DNA of 64,000 nucleotides from Pseudorasbora parva (GCF_024679245.1 NC_090172.1:4915446-4979445); one strand, 5' to 3'; shown: positions 1-57,241, counted from the first letter of the stretch. Notes: generated by a model from the letters alone, not told the origin. Numbers and translations are program-made.

Positions 1-500
1 ACACTGATTGAGCGATTCCACGTGACATGATACGGATTTTGGGAAGTTGTACTCTATCTTTTAACACACTTTTAGATACTCATTCATGTTTATTTCATGC
101 TGTAACTGGTATTAAGGTGGAAGAGAAGATCGGTTTTTGTGCGCTCCGTGCCGCTTTCCTTAAGCTGAGCTGCACCAAAACGATGTTTTTGAATTTCATG
201 AACAAATGGACGTAAATTGAAATCTGAGACTGTGTTTTGTTACTACTGATATAAAACTAAAAGATTATTGGGATTTATTGGATGGGAGGTGCGCTACAAT
301 ATTCCTTTTATTCATCAACTGAGAACAGGATGACTGACGGTTCATAAAAATGAGAAGCGATTAAAATCGAGAAATCTATATTTTTTTACCCAGCCCTACA
401 GCTCACCAGGTTTTGAAAAAGAGCTCAAAAAAAGGGAATCTTATTGCTGACTTAGTTTACATTCAGTTTGAGAGAGACTGCTTGGCACCAATCCTCTTAC
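1..500. other. ano1 intron 17 (partial)
   Basis: AT-rich intronic sequence downstream of exon 17. No coding block, recognisable repeat or regulatory signal was seen. Confidence 0.7.
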
Positions 501-45730
<45,230 letters not shown>

Positions 45731-45990
45731 TGGCGCAAATGTGCGTTGTATCTAGTTTCCAGGTGGATGTAGTGAAGTTGTGTGTCGTGTACGCGGCGTG
45801 TGTGTGTGTGTGTGTGTGTATGTGTGCGTGTGTGTGTGTGAGTGGGAGAGAGACGACCCTCCGCGATCGTTCCTGAAGTATTAACATGAAGGACCGGATC
45901 CGCGCGAATGCGTTTTTATCTCGCGCACCGACCACACACATCTACATCACCACCAGACACACGAGCTCGTCCTCTTATCAGATGCGCTTT
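45731..45990 (-). promoter_or_regulatory. CpG-rich region just upstream of the ano1 ATG
   Basis: After a GT-rich stretch (45798-45840) comes CCGCGATCG, GGATCCGCGCGAATGCG and CTCGCGCACCG, unusually CpG-dense for this window. On the minus strand GAGATAAAAACGC (near 45912) is a weak TATA-like word. Could be a proximal promoter or 5' UTR. Confidence 0.4.
45798..45840. repeat. (GT)n microsatellite in the ano1 5' leader region
   Basis: GT run with ATGTGTGCG interruption, 70-110 bp upstream of the ano1 ATG on the minus strand, where it reads as CA. Confidence 0.95.
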
Positions 45991-46139
45991 TGGGTAGTTC
46001 CTGAAGCAACACCAGTTGAATGCGTGCTTATCTCATTCTGCTCTGGTAAATTATGTGTTGAACTCACTCTACAGCATGTTTGTGTTGGGCTACACACGGA
46101 CGCATGCACGTCGGCTATAAATGTGAAGCGGGGCTAGTT

Positions 46140-46638
46140 GTCACACCTTTTACTCCAGCTAGCGAATTTTCACAGAGTAGATTTGACCATTATAACGGTA
46201 AAACTCAGAAGAAACATATGAAATATGAAATTGCGATAGATAAATAAATAAATAAATAAATAGGCCTAAATAAAACTACAAAAATAACAAACCATTGTTT
46301 TGACCAACAACTGGCCTGTAATTAGAAGTCTGGCTAGAATGTTTTATATAAGGGCTATTTATTATTATTATATAAGGGCTAATTTGCTACCTTGGATTAG
46401 ATTAGCCACCATTCACGATGTTATAAAATACAAACCATTGTTGTTGTTTTTTAACAGAACTTAATGGCTGTTGCTATGCTGCCTTCACGTGCTAGTGGAA
46501 TTATCATAAATGCTACTAGATTCCTAGTTAAAAAAAAATTAGTGCAATGAGTGCAAACGTTTGAGAATTAGGACATTTTCGATAGCATATGTGATATGGA
46601 ATCGGATTGGGCAGAGTTATGAACAATAGCCTACATGA
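46140..46638. other. Upstream flank of ano1
   Basis: AT-rich, with a short (AAAT)n run at 46233-46262. No gene. Confidence 0.5.
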
Positions 46639-47605
46639 ACTTTCAAAAACTAATGTTGGACGTTTGATGGAGTATTTCTGTGTCAAAAATACTCCTTCCG
46701 GTTTCTCACAAGCTTCTGAGAGTTTTTTTCGAGTATGGCTCGGCTTGACGTTAATAGAGCGAAAAGGTCCTTGTATGGGCCGTACGGCTCTTCTCCCGGT
46801 AGGGTGCGCGGGCGTGTGACTAGAGCGAGAGAGGAAATGCACGCCGCCCATAAACACTCTCAGGTGCAGATCCAGTCGATCCAGGCGCCGAGCTCAACTT
46901 TATTCCTATGGGTGACATCAAGCGACTTAAACGCTTCATACCAAAGAAGTGTGTTTTTGACGGAGCGGTCCCAGTGATAAAGGTTCGGTCCTGCTTTGGA
47001 AGCAGCCGGTGAGTAAAACGGCTTCAAATGTCTGTGCTGTTGGCTATCGTCGCGTGAGTAAACATCAGTAAACAACACGATCGCGTGCTTCGTCATTCAA
47101 ATGCGCTAACGGTTACTCCATTGTTGTTCTGTATAACGTTACACTAGTCTGACGTGCAAAACCGTTTTGCTTGCTACTGCCAAGGTTTAGTCGTATACAA
47201 TAGTCCATAAACCGAATCATGTCCTCATAAACTGCGAGTAAAGACACACAAATGTTGACAGGCCACTAAATACAGTCCATACCACTGAGACGGACGCCCT
47301 GCTGCTGCTGTTACTCCTGTTCAATTTATTTCAGCCTCCGAATGATTCTGGATCATAATCTATATTAGCTGAGCCATGAGTTTCTCCACGCTTGAGGACG
47401 CTTTGTGCTCGTCATTCTTTAGCTCCACCCACATGATACGCCTCCAGGCGCTCTGTTTTTTCCGGAAAGACTCGGTACAGCCCATATTTCTTTTATAAAT
47501 ATAATAAAACTAAAGACTTTTTGAAGATATGAAGGATGCAATACTACTATATAGGTCCTCAAGATTGACATGAGATTGACTGAAACTGAGTGTTTCACCC
47601 CCCCC
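46639..47605 (+). mobile_element. TTAA-target non-autonomous element, family A, copy 2 (5'-truncated)
   Basis: Homology to 24026-25245 begins at TTTCAAAAACTAATGTTGGA; roughly the first 90 bp are missing. The right end GTGTTTCACCCCCCC is followed by TTAA (47606-47609). It also lacks an internal piece relative to copy 1 (around 46905-46945). Confidence 0.82.
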
Positions 47606-48720
47606 TTAAACTATTTGATGTTTGAGAGCCACGTTTCAGCGCTCTGTGATCTCTTTTAGTCTGGTAAACTTATAATAATGCATTATAATTTGAGAGGTAC
47701 TGGTGGATTTCCACAATAAATTCGAGCATGTCTGCGTGACGCTGTATATAAAGGAGGAGCTCCAGCTAGTCGTATCGCATGTGAGGATGCTATAGCTTTT
47801 TCTCACAGCAGCTGGAATAATTAACAATTTGATGGCAGATTGTAATCCAGAAAGATTCACATGTAGTCAAAAGCAAAAGATTAGGCTGTACAGAAATTGA
47901 AATCTACAGGTAACGATAAAATACAAACTAAAGCTGCGATCCAGACAACCCGTAACTCGTGTTTTTCCAACCTTCTACCTGTGAAAGTGCACTGGAGCGG
48001 CCATTAAACCCCTGAGGTCCCACCTGTGAACTCGTACTAGATCGATGTTCACCCAGTTACGAGTTCTGACGTCACATAGCCCCCGAAACAACAATGGCAG
48101 CGCCTACGATGTAGTGTTTATGAAAATCATGCATTAAAACCAAATCGTTTATTAAAATAGGGTATTGCTCTAACATTTTTATCAGAAAATATTATGCATT
48201 ATCAGCAGCTTTTCTAGCGTTATCTAGTTTCCAGTTCATTGAGTACAAGAATAAATTAATAACCAAATACATTTCCAGATATATTTAAAATGTAAAATAA
48301 AAGGTATAACAGCTTCTCTTGACTTATGCAACGTTTTTTTCTCCACTCTTTTCCTCAAATAAGCAAGGAGTAAGCGCCTTTGGCGATAGAAATGACTGTA
48401 AATGAGCATAAGCCCCATAGGTCCGGCATGTTTTGTTTACATCTAGCTCCCACAATTCCTTGCACTCAGGCAGTTTGGCGAGACTTTTCCTGGAATGCTA
48501 CAAAGTCGTGAGTCATGGTTTGAAGTCACGGACTCAAAAACCTGCCTGGAATGCAGCATTAATACACATAGTCACGCAATGCTGATGTTAAGTATAACAA
48601 TAATAATTTGCACGATCTGATGTGATATGAGCCAAGCGACGTTAGATTTAAATCACCGTTGGTAGTGCAATTTATTGTAATGCTTTTTTCCCCTCAGTTG
48701 GTCTAAACAAAAGTATCAGA
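47606..48720. other. Intergenic sequence
   Basis: No coding block recognised. GAGTTCTGACGTCACATAGC at 48060 contains a consensus CRE (TGACGTCA), but no promoter context was seen around it. Confidence 0.4.
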
Positions 48721-49529
48721 CATGTTACGTACTTGTTCAGAATACATTTAGCAGGGACATTTTTTATTTTAGTAATACTTCCAAGCACAGTATCCACACC
48801 GGTGTGGTGAATGAATGAATGACAGCCACACACACCTCAAAACATTAATAAATCGGCGCTGAGGAGCCGTGCAGATGCACAACCCGCATAAACATGATAA
48901 TTCCGCAAATAACTGCAATTGCAGGTTTTCAAACAGAGATGGCGACAAAGAGGCAAAACTTATGGACTGCAGCTTTAAACTTCTCTCCACAGCAAAGTGT
49001 TTGCCTAGCACTCACAGTGAGGATATATAAAAAAAGGGTATGATTTCGTCCTCTCATGATTTTCGTTTCATTACTATAATTTGACCCAATGAACAATACA
49101 CTGTGTGATATTTTCCCCCATCGAGCGGTGAAAAGATATATGACCATCCAGTGAATTATAGTTTCTGTTCCTCTCAATTCTGATTTCGTTTTAACTCCTA
49201 CGGTGGCCGATTTAGTCCAAGATTAACACGGCAATCCCCCTCTTCACATTCGACACGCTGCCATAGTGTTAAAACGCGAAAGGCGAAGCTTGAATTTACG
49301 GGTATGTCCCTCTTTGGCTACTGTACTTTCAAGATGAAGGGGCAACATGGCGACCGGCATTCGAACCCCTCACCCGTACCGTATGTATTTTCAATGGCAT
49401 ATAATAAACTTACGAGAATACTTTATTACTTGAAAGAAGTAAATATACATTAATAAGCACATATATTTTTGAAAGAACTAAGTGTTTTTAGCTAAGAACA
49501 AACTAAAAAAGTTACACAGTGCAGCTTTA
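48721..49529. repeat. Probable TTAA-type element remnants
   Basis: TGGACTGCAGCTTTAA (48963) and AAAAAGTTACACAGTGCAGC then TTTAA (49505-49529) look like right ends of the GCAGC...TTAA kind. TTACGTACTTGTTCAGAATA at 48725 matches TTACGTACTTGCTCAAAAAT at 56885. Left ends were not found. Confidence 0.35.
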
Positions 49530-50077
49530 AAAGATGCAGGTAAGTGTGAGTGTGATATCTATCTAGCAGTAGCTACACTCTCTCAAACGGCATACAATTC
49601 TTTAACAGGTTTTTTGTTATTTAATAATTATATAATTCATTAAATTTGTTTAAATTAATCAAAAATGTTAATAAGCAAACGTTGTTATTATGATTTTGAA
49701 GTAGGAATGGGTGGTAGGCTATCTTTTCGACGCCTATGCAGCCACGGACTTTTTATTTATTTTTATTTTGCAAGGATTGGTCCGTTTAAATTCTTAACTT
49801 AAGTGTGATGTTAAACGTTTCTTGGCTAGACTACATAACCACCATGTGCGATAACATTTTGTGATTATTTCCAGGTATGTCAACTGATTAAACTTTACAG
49901 AGATCAGCTGAGGACGCGCACACCTTACGGACTCACACCGGTGACACCAGGCAGTCTAGTCAATAGCCTACTTCCCGCAAGAAAGTAATGTCTTGACGTT
50001 TTCAAGTCATCTTTGCTTCAAAGCTGGAACCGGTCACTTCACAATTTGAGAAGAAGAATGAAAATGTCAACTCTTAC
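49530..50077. other. Intergenic sequence
   Basis: Plain AT-rich up to about 49,890, then GC content rises towards the CpG-rich block at 50,078-50,400. No gene. Confidence 0.45.
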
Positions 50078-50397
50078 TTGTGCTCGGAGAGGAAATCACT
50101 CCAGCGCTCCAGCTCTTGACTCCTGCTCACCTGCTCAAGCACTTTATCTTTCAACCACTTAAGAACGTGTAAATCTCTCTGCGCTTCACACCTCGCAAAG
50201 TGCGAAGTCTTAAAAACTAAAGTACAGTAAGCTACTTTTCGTACAAAATCGACGCGACGCACCGTAGGCTTTACGCGCGATGTGTGGACAGCGCGTGCAC
50301 AGCACTGCTATGACGTATTCATAGGTGTTCCCCTCACTATTAAACCAAGCAGGTCAGGAGGAATGTGGGCAGGCGCGGGACCGGCGAACATTTATAC
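50078..50397 (-). promoter_or_regulatory. Candidate TATA/CpG promoter and untranslated first exon upstream of ano1
   Basis: On the minus strand: GTATAAATG (TATA box, 50389-50397), then CGCCGGTCCCGCGCC, a TACGTCAT ATF/CRE-like word (near 50310-50317), CpG-dense DNA, and a consensus donor ACAA|GTAAGA with the exon end at 50078. A tiny upstream ORF (ATG at 50322, stop at 50308) is present. A frame open for 60-odd codons has no ATG, so I read it as untranslated. It lies 4.3 kb 5' of the ano1 start codon on the same strand and could be its distal promoter, or start an unrelated transcript. Confidence 0.4.
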
Positions 50398-50438
50398 GTG
50401 TGTGTGCAGTCTAATTACAGGGTAAGTGTTTTCTCTAT

Positions 50439-50440
<2 letters not shown>

Positions 50441-50504
<64 letters not shown>
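50441..50504. repeat. (CA)n microsatellite
   Basis: Uninterrupted CA run just upstream of the TATA-like element on the minus strand. Confidence 0.97.
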
Positions 50505-50505
<1 letters not shown>

Positions 50506-50967
50506 GACCGAACATGCACGCACACAGTCTGAACATCTCATGGGCAAATTTGATATCTTTAAGTAGGGGAGACCCGGTTGTAACACTTTTATTTCGTCAG
50601 TAACTGGGGTAAGTTGTAACGTAATGTCATAGGGGGACCAAATGTCCTGTTTTCCCAGGACATAAACATTTTGATTATAGATATTTTGTAATATAACAAT
50701 TTTCTATCCATACAGAAGGGGCATACTTTAAATTGATTGAAATGAATATGGTATCTTTGAGTAAACTTCAAGTATCATTTGAGTATTGCCGGGCCAAGTG
50801 TCCTGGTTTTCGGTAATAAAAATATGGTCATTATACTGGGGTAATTTGTAACAGGTATAGACAAAATGCACACACACACAAAAAAAACTATGCCACAACA
50901 ACAGTTTTATTTTAAATAGATGGCTGGAACAATAAAATATGTGTGAATATGGGGTGTGTATTTACAT

Positions 50968-50969
<2 letters not shown>
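50505..50969. repeat. Repeat-like sequence between microsatellites
   Basis: GGGGAGACCCGGTTGTAAC at 50567 and TAACTGGGGTAAGTTGTAAC at 50601, with TGGGGTAATTTGTAACAG at 50838; CCCAGTCTCCCCTAC at 51770 is their inverted counterpart. Probably one element (about 50565-51782) holding the (GT)n and the LINE tail. Confidence 0.4.

Positions 50970-51046
<77 letters not shown>
50970..51046. repeat. (GT)n microsatellite
   Basis: Pure GT, about 38 units. Confidence 0.97.
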
Positions 51047-51379
51047 CTGTATGTGCACATTCATATGGGTGTGTGTGTGTGTGAGTGAGAGCAAATAAAC
51101 GTAAACATTGGCATTCTGTAGAATTATTAATATCACAAAAATGTTCCTAGTTGTATGTAAGTGGATGGTTGTTTCAAAACACATTACAACCTACCCCACC
51201 ACTGTCACCCATTGTTTAGCTAGCTGTATTAGCATGGTGCTTTAAAATAAGCAGGAGGTTGATACACCATTCTTTACAACTTTGACCTGATATAACTCAC
51301 AACATTATCTACATCGATAGAAGAACTAAACAAAATATTATCTTGTCTCAGTATTAGACTTTCTGCTGTAGCTTCAGGA

Positions 51380-51575
51380 GATATACGTCCCCCGTGAGCT
51401 GAGAGCAGTACAGAGGCTGGAGCATTTAAAGCAGAACTGAAGACTTTTCAGAAAGGCTTTTATGTGTTTGTTTTTACTATTCTATAGTTTTCCTTTTTTT
51501 TTTTTTCTTCTTTTTTTCTTTTTCTTGTAGCACTTTGAGATTCTTTGGAATGAAAAGTGTGTTATAAATAAAATA

Positions 51576-51622
<47 letters not shown>
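51380..51622 (+). repeat. 5'-truncated LINE 3' end with (ATT)n tail
   Basis: GCAGAACTGAAGACTTTTCA (the coding end of a non-LTR element: L-K-T-F-like), then CACTTTGAGATTCTTTGGAA, GTGTGTTATAAATAAAATAT and an (ATT)n tail at 51580-51622. This layout is the usual dead-on-arrival LINE copy. Confidence 0.65.
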
Positions 51623-51624
<2 letters not shown>

Positions 51625-51904
51625 GCAGCACAGACTGAAAAACCTCCATGTGTGATCATAAAGGAAGCCAGAGGAAACTGAAATCTTAACTGAAGTCATT
51701 TGACTCCTATCTTATCTGTGATTCGTGAAATTGATAGTGTTACAACTCTCCTCTTGTCACAACTATACCCAGTCTCCCCTACTTTTTACGAAGTTATGCA
51801 CGGGAAATTTATCACATTAACCACAGGTCTCAGACGGAAGTGAGATGGACATTTAACGTCCCTTTAGTAACGTTAGTAAATGCTATGCATGTTTTGTCTG
51901 TCTC

Positions 51905-52044
<140 letters not shown>

Positions 52045-53664
52045 ATCTGTCTGTGTTAATTGTGTACAGTGTCACATGTTGACCCTGTAAAAGTTCAAAT
52101 ATCTTGAGGTAAGTGTGTGGTTTACTTTGACCTACTATTTTTACAATGCATGCGTAAATATAATTTCCATTAATCGGTACACTATGTTCTGGTTCACATA
52201 GCACAGAGGATCCACCCCATTGTCTAACAGGGTGTTTAAGGTGTTTATCTTTAATTGCAATCAAACCACAACAGTTCCTTCCAAAACACCTCAGGCTTCC
52301 CCGAGGGCTGTCGCGTGACATTGATATGAGGGTGGAGGTATGGGTTTCCCTCGGTTGACTCTTCTATAATCGTCACACACTCCACTAACAGATAAAGCTT
52401 TCCTGTATGTTATACAGTGATATGTTGGCTTTCTGACGAGGCATACTAACATACATTATTTCAATAGGCCTAACGTATAAGAGTCGTTCAATACACCTAA
52501 CCTGCGGGTTACAAAGGGGTTTAGTGTGTACATTCCTCTTATGTGTCTGGTCTTTGCTCTCTATTGTGTTGTGGTTTGGTTTCAGATGACTTCAGTCAGT
52601 GCATGTGGGAAAAATTGTCTTCCTCTTTTGTCACAAGATCTTATGCTAATGGTTGCCCTCAGTGTGAAGCTGACTAAATAAACAAGAGTTAGTTTGACAT
52701 AACACAATACAATTCATAGATCTTTTTAACTACTAAGGAAATGGTTTTAACACGTCAGTTTAAATGTAACCTCTAAAAAACAGGAGTCTCCTCTCTTATC
52801 TCTACTATACACTCTCTCGCTTTCAGTCTCTCTTTCAGTCTGTTTCATATAGATTCATATGTGACTTCTTGGGGCCTCTGTTGTAGCATGTCATTGCTCT
52901 AGATAACAATATATCAAGCAAAGTGTCTCTGTGAACAAATGATGCAGTACTCTTTCTCAGAAATATAATGCTGTCTGCATGGAGCAAGTTGCATAAACCT
53001 AGCCACTATGTTGACCAGCTAGCAGTTAGATCTTTTCAAATAGACTGATCTACCTTTTTTTTTAATGAAACTGACTTTAAAAAGTTAGGACTAGCCTTGA
53101 AGAAAAAAATGTATGAGCAGTTTATGCTCATACAGCAGGCTGGTAACCTACTTTTAGTTCGGCAAGTTGGAAGCAAAATACAGAAATACAGAACCTGTTT
53201 CTGTACCAGATTAAAGTGAACTGATTAAATGTGTATCGCTCTTGCACAACTTGTATGATTTACACATGGTGCCCAAAGTAAACATTGATTTGCATATGCA
53301 TGACCGTGTTAATATTAACACATAATATCATAACAGCATATTTGCAATTACATTTCAGCTAAACTGAATAATATTTATAAGCAATGAACCCTCAAGTTCC
53401 TATCAGAGTATCCACAGGTATTCACCTTAACTATAGACCAGTTTGACAAGTCTGACAAGTGTCCAAGTGCTTTTCTCATATATAGTTTTAAGCTGCATAT
53501 CTAAACAAAATGTTTGTGAAATATATAATTATGCTTGTGTTCAACAAATGCCAGTTAGAGTTGTGTTTTGTTTTTAATGCAATAACATTCATATATTTTT
53601 ATGTGCAGCTTATAATTGTTTGATGCAAAAAAAAAGAAAGAAAATAAATTAGATACATGTTTAC
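52045..53664. other. Intergenic sequence
   Basis: No repeat or exon recognised with confidence. GATTACCT-like and TATA-rich words are unremarkable. Confidence 0.45.
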
Positions 53665-53947
53665 CAGCTCTTTGCATTGTCCCAACAGTGTGTCTGTCTC
53701 TGTCAGCGTGCTTCTTCCGTCCTCTCCTTCGGTTGTAAAACCTCCTCGCTGAAAAAATGTAGCCTTCAGAAAGATGCACTGTGTATCTGTATAAATGAGT
53801 GAAGGCTGGACTGCTAAAGAAGCCCTCAGCCTGAGTGGGCCGTCTCAGTCCATCAATGCTGGGTGGGAGATCCTCATTTTCACTGGTCTGGAAGTACCTC
53901 CCAAGTCCCAACACAAATGGATTATAAGGAATTAGTAAAATGGCACC
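53665..53947 (-). CDS. Unrecognised open frame, possible alternative 5' exon
   Basis: Open on the minus strand for more than 90 codons, with GRYFQTSENEDLPPSIDG, then FYNRRRGRKKHADRDRH (a basic cluster), then MQRAG at a GTAAAC donor (exon end 53665). The only ATG is at 53677. The phase at that donor (one base left, G) equals that of ano1 exon 1, so it would splice in frame to exon 2. It resembles no family I know. It may be a chance ORF. Confidence 0.2.
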
Positions 53948-54158
53948 ATTGACTTATGACTTCCTTTCTACCGTGGGACACAAAAGGAGAAAATACACCA
54001 AAACAAAAAAATATTTTGCCTCTCATTCAAATTAATTAAAATAAGCGTAGGTGATACAATTTAACACTTGGTCACAACTTAATTGTTTTCAATATTTTTT
54101 GGTTGAAATAAATAGATGGGTAGTGGATCTGTAGTTCCCAGCTTGATTACCTCTTCAT

Positions 54159-54640
54159 CACGGCTCCTGTTATTGGGTGGGATATATTAGGCAGCAAGTG
54201 GACATTTTGTCCTCAGAGTTGATGTGTTAGAAGCAGGAAAAATGGGCAAGCGTAAGGATTTGAGCGAGTTTGACAAGGGCCAAATTGTTACGGCTAGACG
54301 ACTGGGTCAGAGCATCTCCAAAACTGCAGCTCTTGTGGGCTGTTCCCGGTCTGCAGTGGTCAGTATCTATCAAAAGTGCTCCAAGGAAGGAACAGTGGAG
54401 AACCGGCCACAGGGTCATGGGCGGCCAAGGCTCATTGATGCACGTGGGGAGCGAAGGCTGGCCCGTGTGGTCCGATCAAACAGACGAGCTGGAGCTCAAA
54501 CTGATCAAGAAGTTAATGCTGGTTCTGATAGAAAGGGTCCAATGTTTTTTTCCAATGACACATAAGTGTACAGTGATCATGAACTGTCATCATTTACTCT
54601 TCCTCCATAGTTTTTAAATGTCCATTCTAGGTTTGACAAT
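54159..54640 (+). mobile_element. Tc1-like fragment (same family as 42776)
   Basis: Corresponds to the right part of that family: CACGGCTCCTGTTATTGGGT, GGCAGCAAGTGGACATTTTG, then the transposase start. The terminal inverted repeat is lost. The 3' part (GATAGAAAGGGTCCAATGTT and onward) is repeated at 55040-55210. Confidence 0.75.
54242..54565 (+). pseudogene. Tc1-like transposase, N-terminal fragment
   Basis: 107 residues beginning [20 protein letters not shown]. It holds two helix-turn-helix units ([20 protein letters not shown]; later [13 protein letters not shown]) and the GHGRPRLID linker. The catalytic half is absent, so it could at most bind DNA. Reads open until it runs into unrelated sequence. 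Confidence 0.88.
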
Positions 54641-54734
54641 GAAGCCATCAGTTCCTACAGGTTTGGACCAAAAATTACTAAAACACAAGCCAATATAGTG
54701 TTGAGGTTTATGCTAAATATATATATATATAATT

Positions 54735-55030
54735 GGTGCGCGTCTCGCTGGCTCATTTGTGACCAAGACAGGAACTGTTTGTGGTGAATCAAAAGCCACG
54801 TTACCTATAATGCCAGAATACCTCTACCAAGGTCGAACCACATCCAGCAGAAGTAACTGTCGACACAGGAAGATGAAGCTGTCTGAAAGGGAAGTCCTTA
54901 AACTAACACAGTTTGTATCAAAAAAACATAAAACCACAGCTACCCAATCTTCCATCTAAACTTCATTGGGAGCTCCACAGGCTCAATATTCGCTGTCGGG
55001 CTCCTATAGCCAAACCTTTGGTCATTCATG
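54735..55030 (+). pseudogene. Tc1-like transposase remnant of another family, copy 1
   Basis: MKLSEREVLKLTQFVSKKHK then TTATQ, and further frames giving RLNIRCRAPIAKPLV-like sequence, resemble the middle of a Tc1 transposase. Stops are frequent. The same segment recurs at 55770-56000. Confidence 0.6.
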
Positions 55031-55039
55031 CCAAACGTC

Positions 55040-55210
55040 CGATCAAACAGACGAGCTACTTTAGCTCAAATTGCTCAAGAAGTTAATGCTGGTTCTGATA
55101 GAAAGGGTCCAATGTTTTTTTCTAATGACACATTGAGTGTACAGTGATCATGAACTCATCATTTACTCTTCCTCCATAGTTTTGAAATGTTCATTGTAGG
55201 TTTGACATCA
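55040..55210 (+). repeat. Direct duplicate of the 54480-54640 segment
   Basis: CGATCAAACAGACGAGCTAC and GATAGAAAGGGTCCAATGTT through CTCTTCCTCCATAGTTTTGA match 54475-54620 with a few changes. Confidence 0.75.
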
Positions 55211-55702
55211 ACGGAAGAGGATTAGGGCCAAGCAATAATAATAAAAAAAACGGTGTTTTGAGAAATAACTTGATAGATTTCATTTCATGTTGTACAAAAG
55301 CGAGTAAAAAAAATTTCTTCTAAAAAGACCTAGCCGCTGCAAATCCTCTTTAAAGTTTGAATGATAATTATAGCCTAATTCTGTCATTAGGTAAAGTTGA
55401 CAGTATTTCTTTGTTACTGAAAGAAAGTCTGGACTAAGTGATCCAACTCTGCCATGTCCTATATAGGCTATGCAATGAACACTGATCGAATTCCTTATTC
55501 GCAAGATTTTATATCAACTTTTTTCTCGAAATTTACGTTTTTTTTTACGTGTGTGTGTGTGGCCAATCTTCAGTAATTTCTTATTCCATCAGTAAGTATG
55601 AAGGTTGGAGTTGAATTTGCAGAGCAATAGAACAGTTGTGCATAAAATATTGGAAACCAAACAACATAATGGGAGCCATATTAGAGCTTAAAAGAATATA
55701 CT

Positions 55703-55704
<2 letters not shown>

Positions 55705-55766
<62 letters not shown>
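55705..55766. repeat. (TA)n microsatellite
   Basis: About 31 TA units at the left border of the second Tc1 remnant. The first remnant (54735) is likewise preceded by a shorter (TA)n. Confidence 0.97.
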
Positions 55767-55769
<3 letters not shown>

Positions 55770-55770
<1 letters not shown>

Positions 55771-56255
55771 CCTCTACAAAGCTTGAACCAGCAGAAGTAA
55801 CTGTTGACACAGGAACCTGAAGCTGTCTAAAAGGGAAGTCCTTAACTCAGCTTGTATCAAAAAACAAAGCCACAGCTACCCAACTCACAGAAGAGTTAAA
55901 TCTGGACCTCGACTCTCGTTTCCATCTAAACTGTTCATTGGGAGCTCAGTATTCGCTGTCAGGCTCCTATAGCCAAACCTTTAGTCATTCATGCCAAACG
56001 TCGGCTCTTATGAGTCCATCTTCTGTCTTTTCCACATTTGAGAGATTTACGGTGTTTACCAGCTGGACTGGTGCAGGTTCCCAGAGTGAAGCACAGATCA
56101 GTGAAGGTTTGGACTCCAATATCATGGCATTCCCTGCTGTGCTTGATGGGCAAGTGCCATTGCCAAGGACTGCCGAACCATTCTGGAGGACCATGTGCAC
56201 CCAATGGTTCAAATGTACCCATGCACCATTCCACATGCACAGCAAGACTGTTAAC
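55770..56255 (+). pseudogene. Tc1-like transposase remnant, copy 2 (longer)
   Basis: Repeats the 54790-55020 segment (AAGGGAAGTCCTTAACTCAG, CCAAACCTTTAGTCATTCAT), then continues with frames that give ILEDHVHPMVQMYP, a Tc1 catalytic-domain motif, and the sequence around HHSTCTA where the QDNxPxH-type motif would be. Many frameshifts. Confidence 0.65.
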
Positions 56256-57241
56256 TAGAGTGTAATGGTACACAGAAGTCTCAGTTTGGTACGTACCTTG
56301 GTTTTAGGGTCACGGTTCGATGAGACAAATACAGCGGATGGTTTCAAAGGTATTGGTTTGATTAACATGTTGTGTGTAGCCCACAATGTCACTTTCTTTG
56401 AGCTTCAAGCCATCTTATTTCAGACGAATACAATCAAAACCATTGACTTCTATAGTATTATTTTTTTCCTACTATGGAAGTCAATGGTTCCAGTTAACTG
56501 TTTGGTTACTGACAGTCTTTAAAATATCTTCCCTTGTGTTCAGCTAAGGAAAAAAAAGAAATTCATACAGGTTTGAAACAACTCAAGGGTGAGTAAAGGA
56601 TGACGTTGGATATTTTCGCATCATCCCGGTTGAAGTCTCTTCTTTCTGTAGCCTCTCTGAAGTCCGAAGACTTTTGCATTTTACAACGGATGAATCGGAA
56701 ATGGAGCAATATAACCTGCTAACCAGGACTCCTTCTTTATGTGTTCAGATGTGACGCAATGACGCAAAGATATGCTTGAAATTCCCGCGGAAATCCACCA
56801 GTACCACTGGAATTAAAAACATTATTACAAGCTTACTGCTGTAAATCAAGCTATGGCAAGCAGATAGTTTTGAACACTGGCTGGTTACGTACTTGCTCAA
56901 AAATGTATTTTGAATAATTTTAAACCCCTTAAAGTTACGGACAGCAGCTTTAAATACTATATTTTTAACAATGAAAATGCTATTGTAATAGTAATATTTC
57001 CGTTTTGTTAAATATTTTTATTTAGCATTAAGTAATCACGATAATTATCATAATAATTACACACACTTTTCATTTGTAAAAAATAAAAATCGCATTTTAC
57101 ATAGCAAATTGCAATTTTAACCAGAGTAATCGCAATAAGATATTTTCCCCAAATCGTGCAGCCCTAGTGAGAAACAGCTTACATCACAAATGTTTGTGTC
57201 ATTCTATTGATCAACAAAAGTCCATTTTAATGCACCCACTC
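56256..57241. other. Intergenic sequence
   Basis: TTACGTACTTGCTCAAAAAT at 56885 and ACGGACAGCAGCTTTAA near 56940 match the remnants at 48.7-49.0 kb, so 56.6-56.96 kb is probably repeat-derived. GTGCAGCCCTAGTGAG at 57157 is a common element end. No gene. Confidence 0.4.

Noticed and set aside
50074..50262. Protein-coding exon from the open frame HVLKWLKDKVLEQVSRSQEL
   Set aside because: There is no ATG in the frame before a stop, no family was recognised, and its phase at the GTAAGA donor does not fit ano1 exon 2. Kept only as a possible untranslated exon.
50912..51184. Thr-His repeat frame
   Set aside because: Translation of the (GT)n microsatellite.
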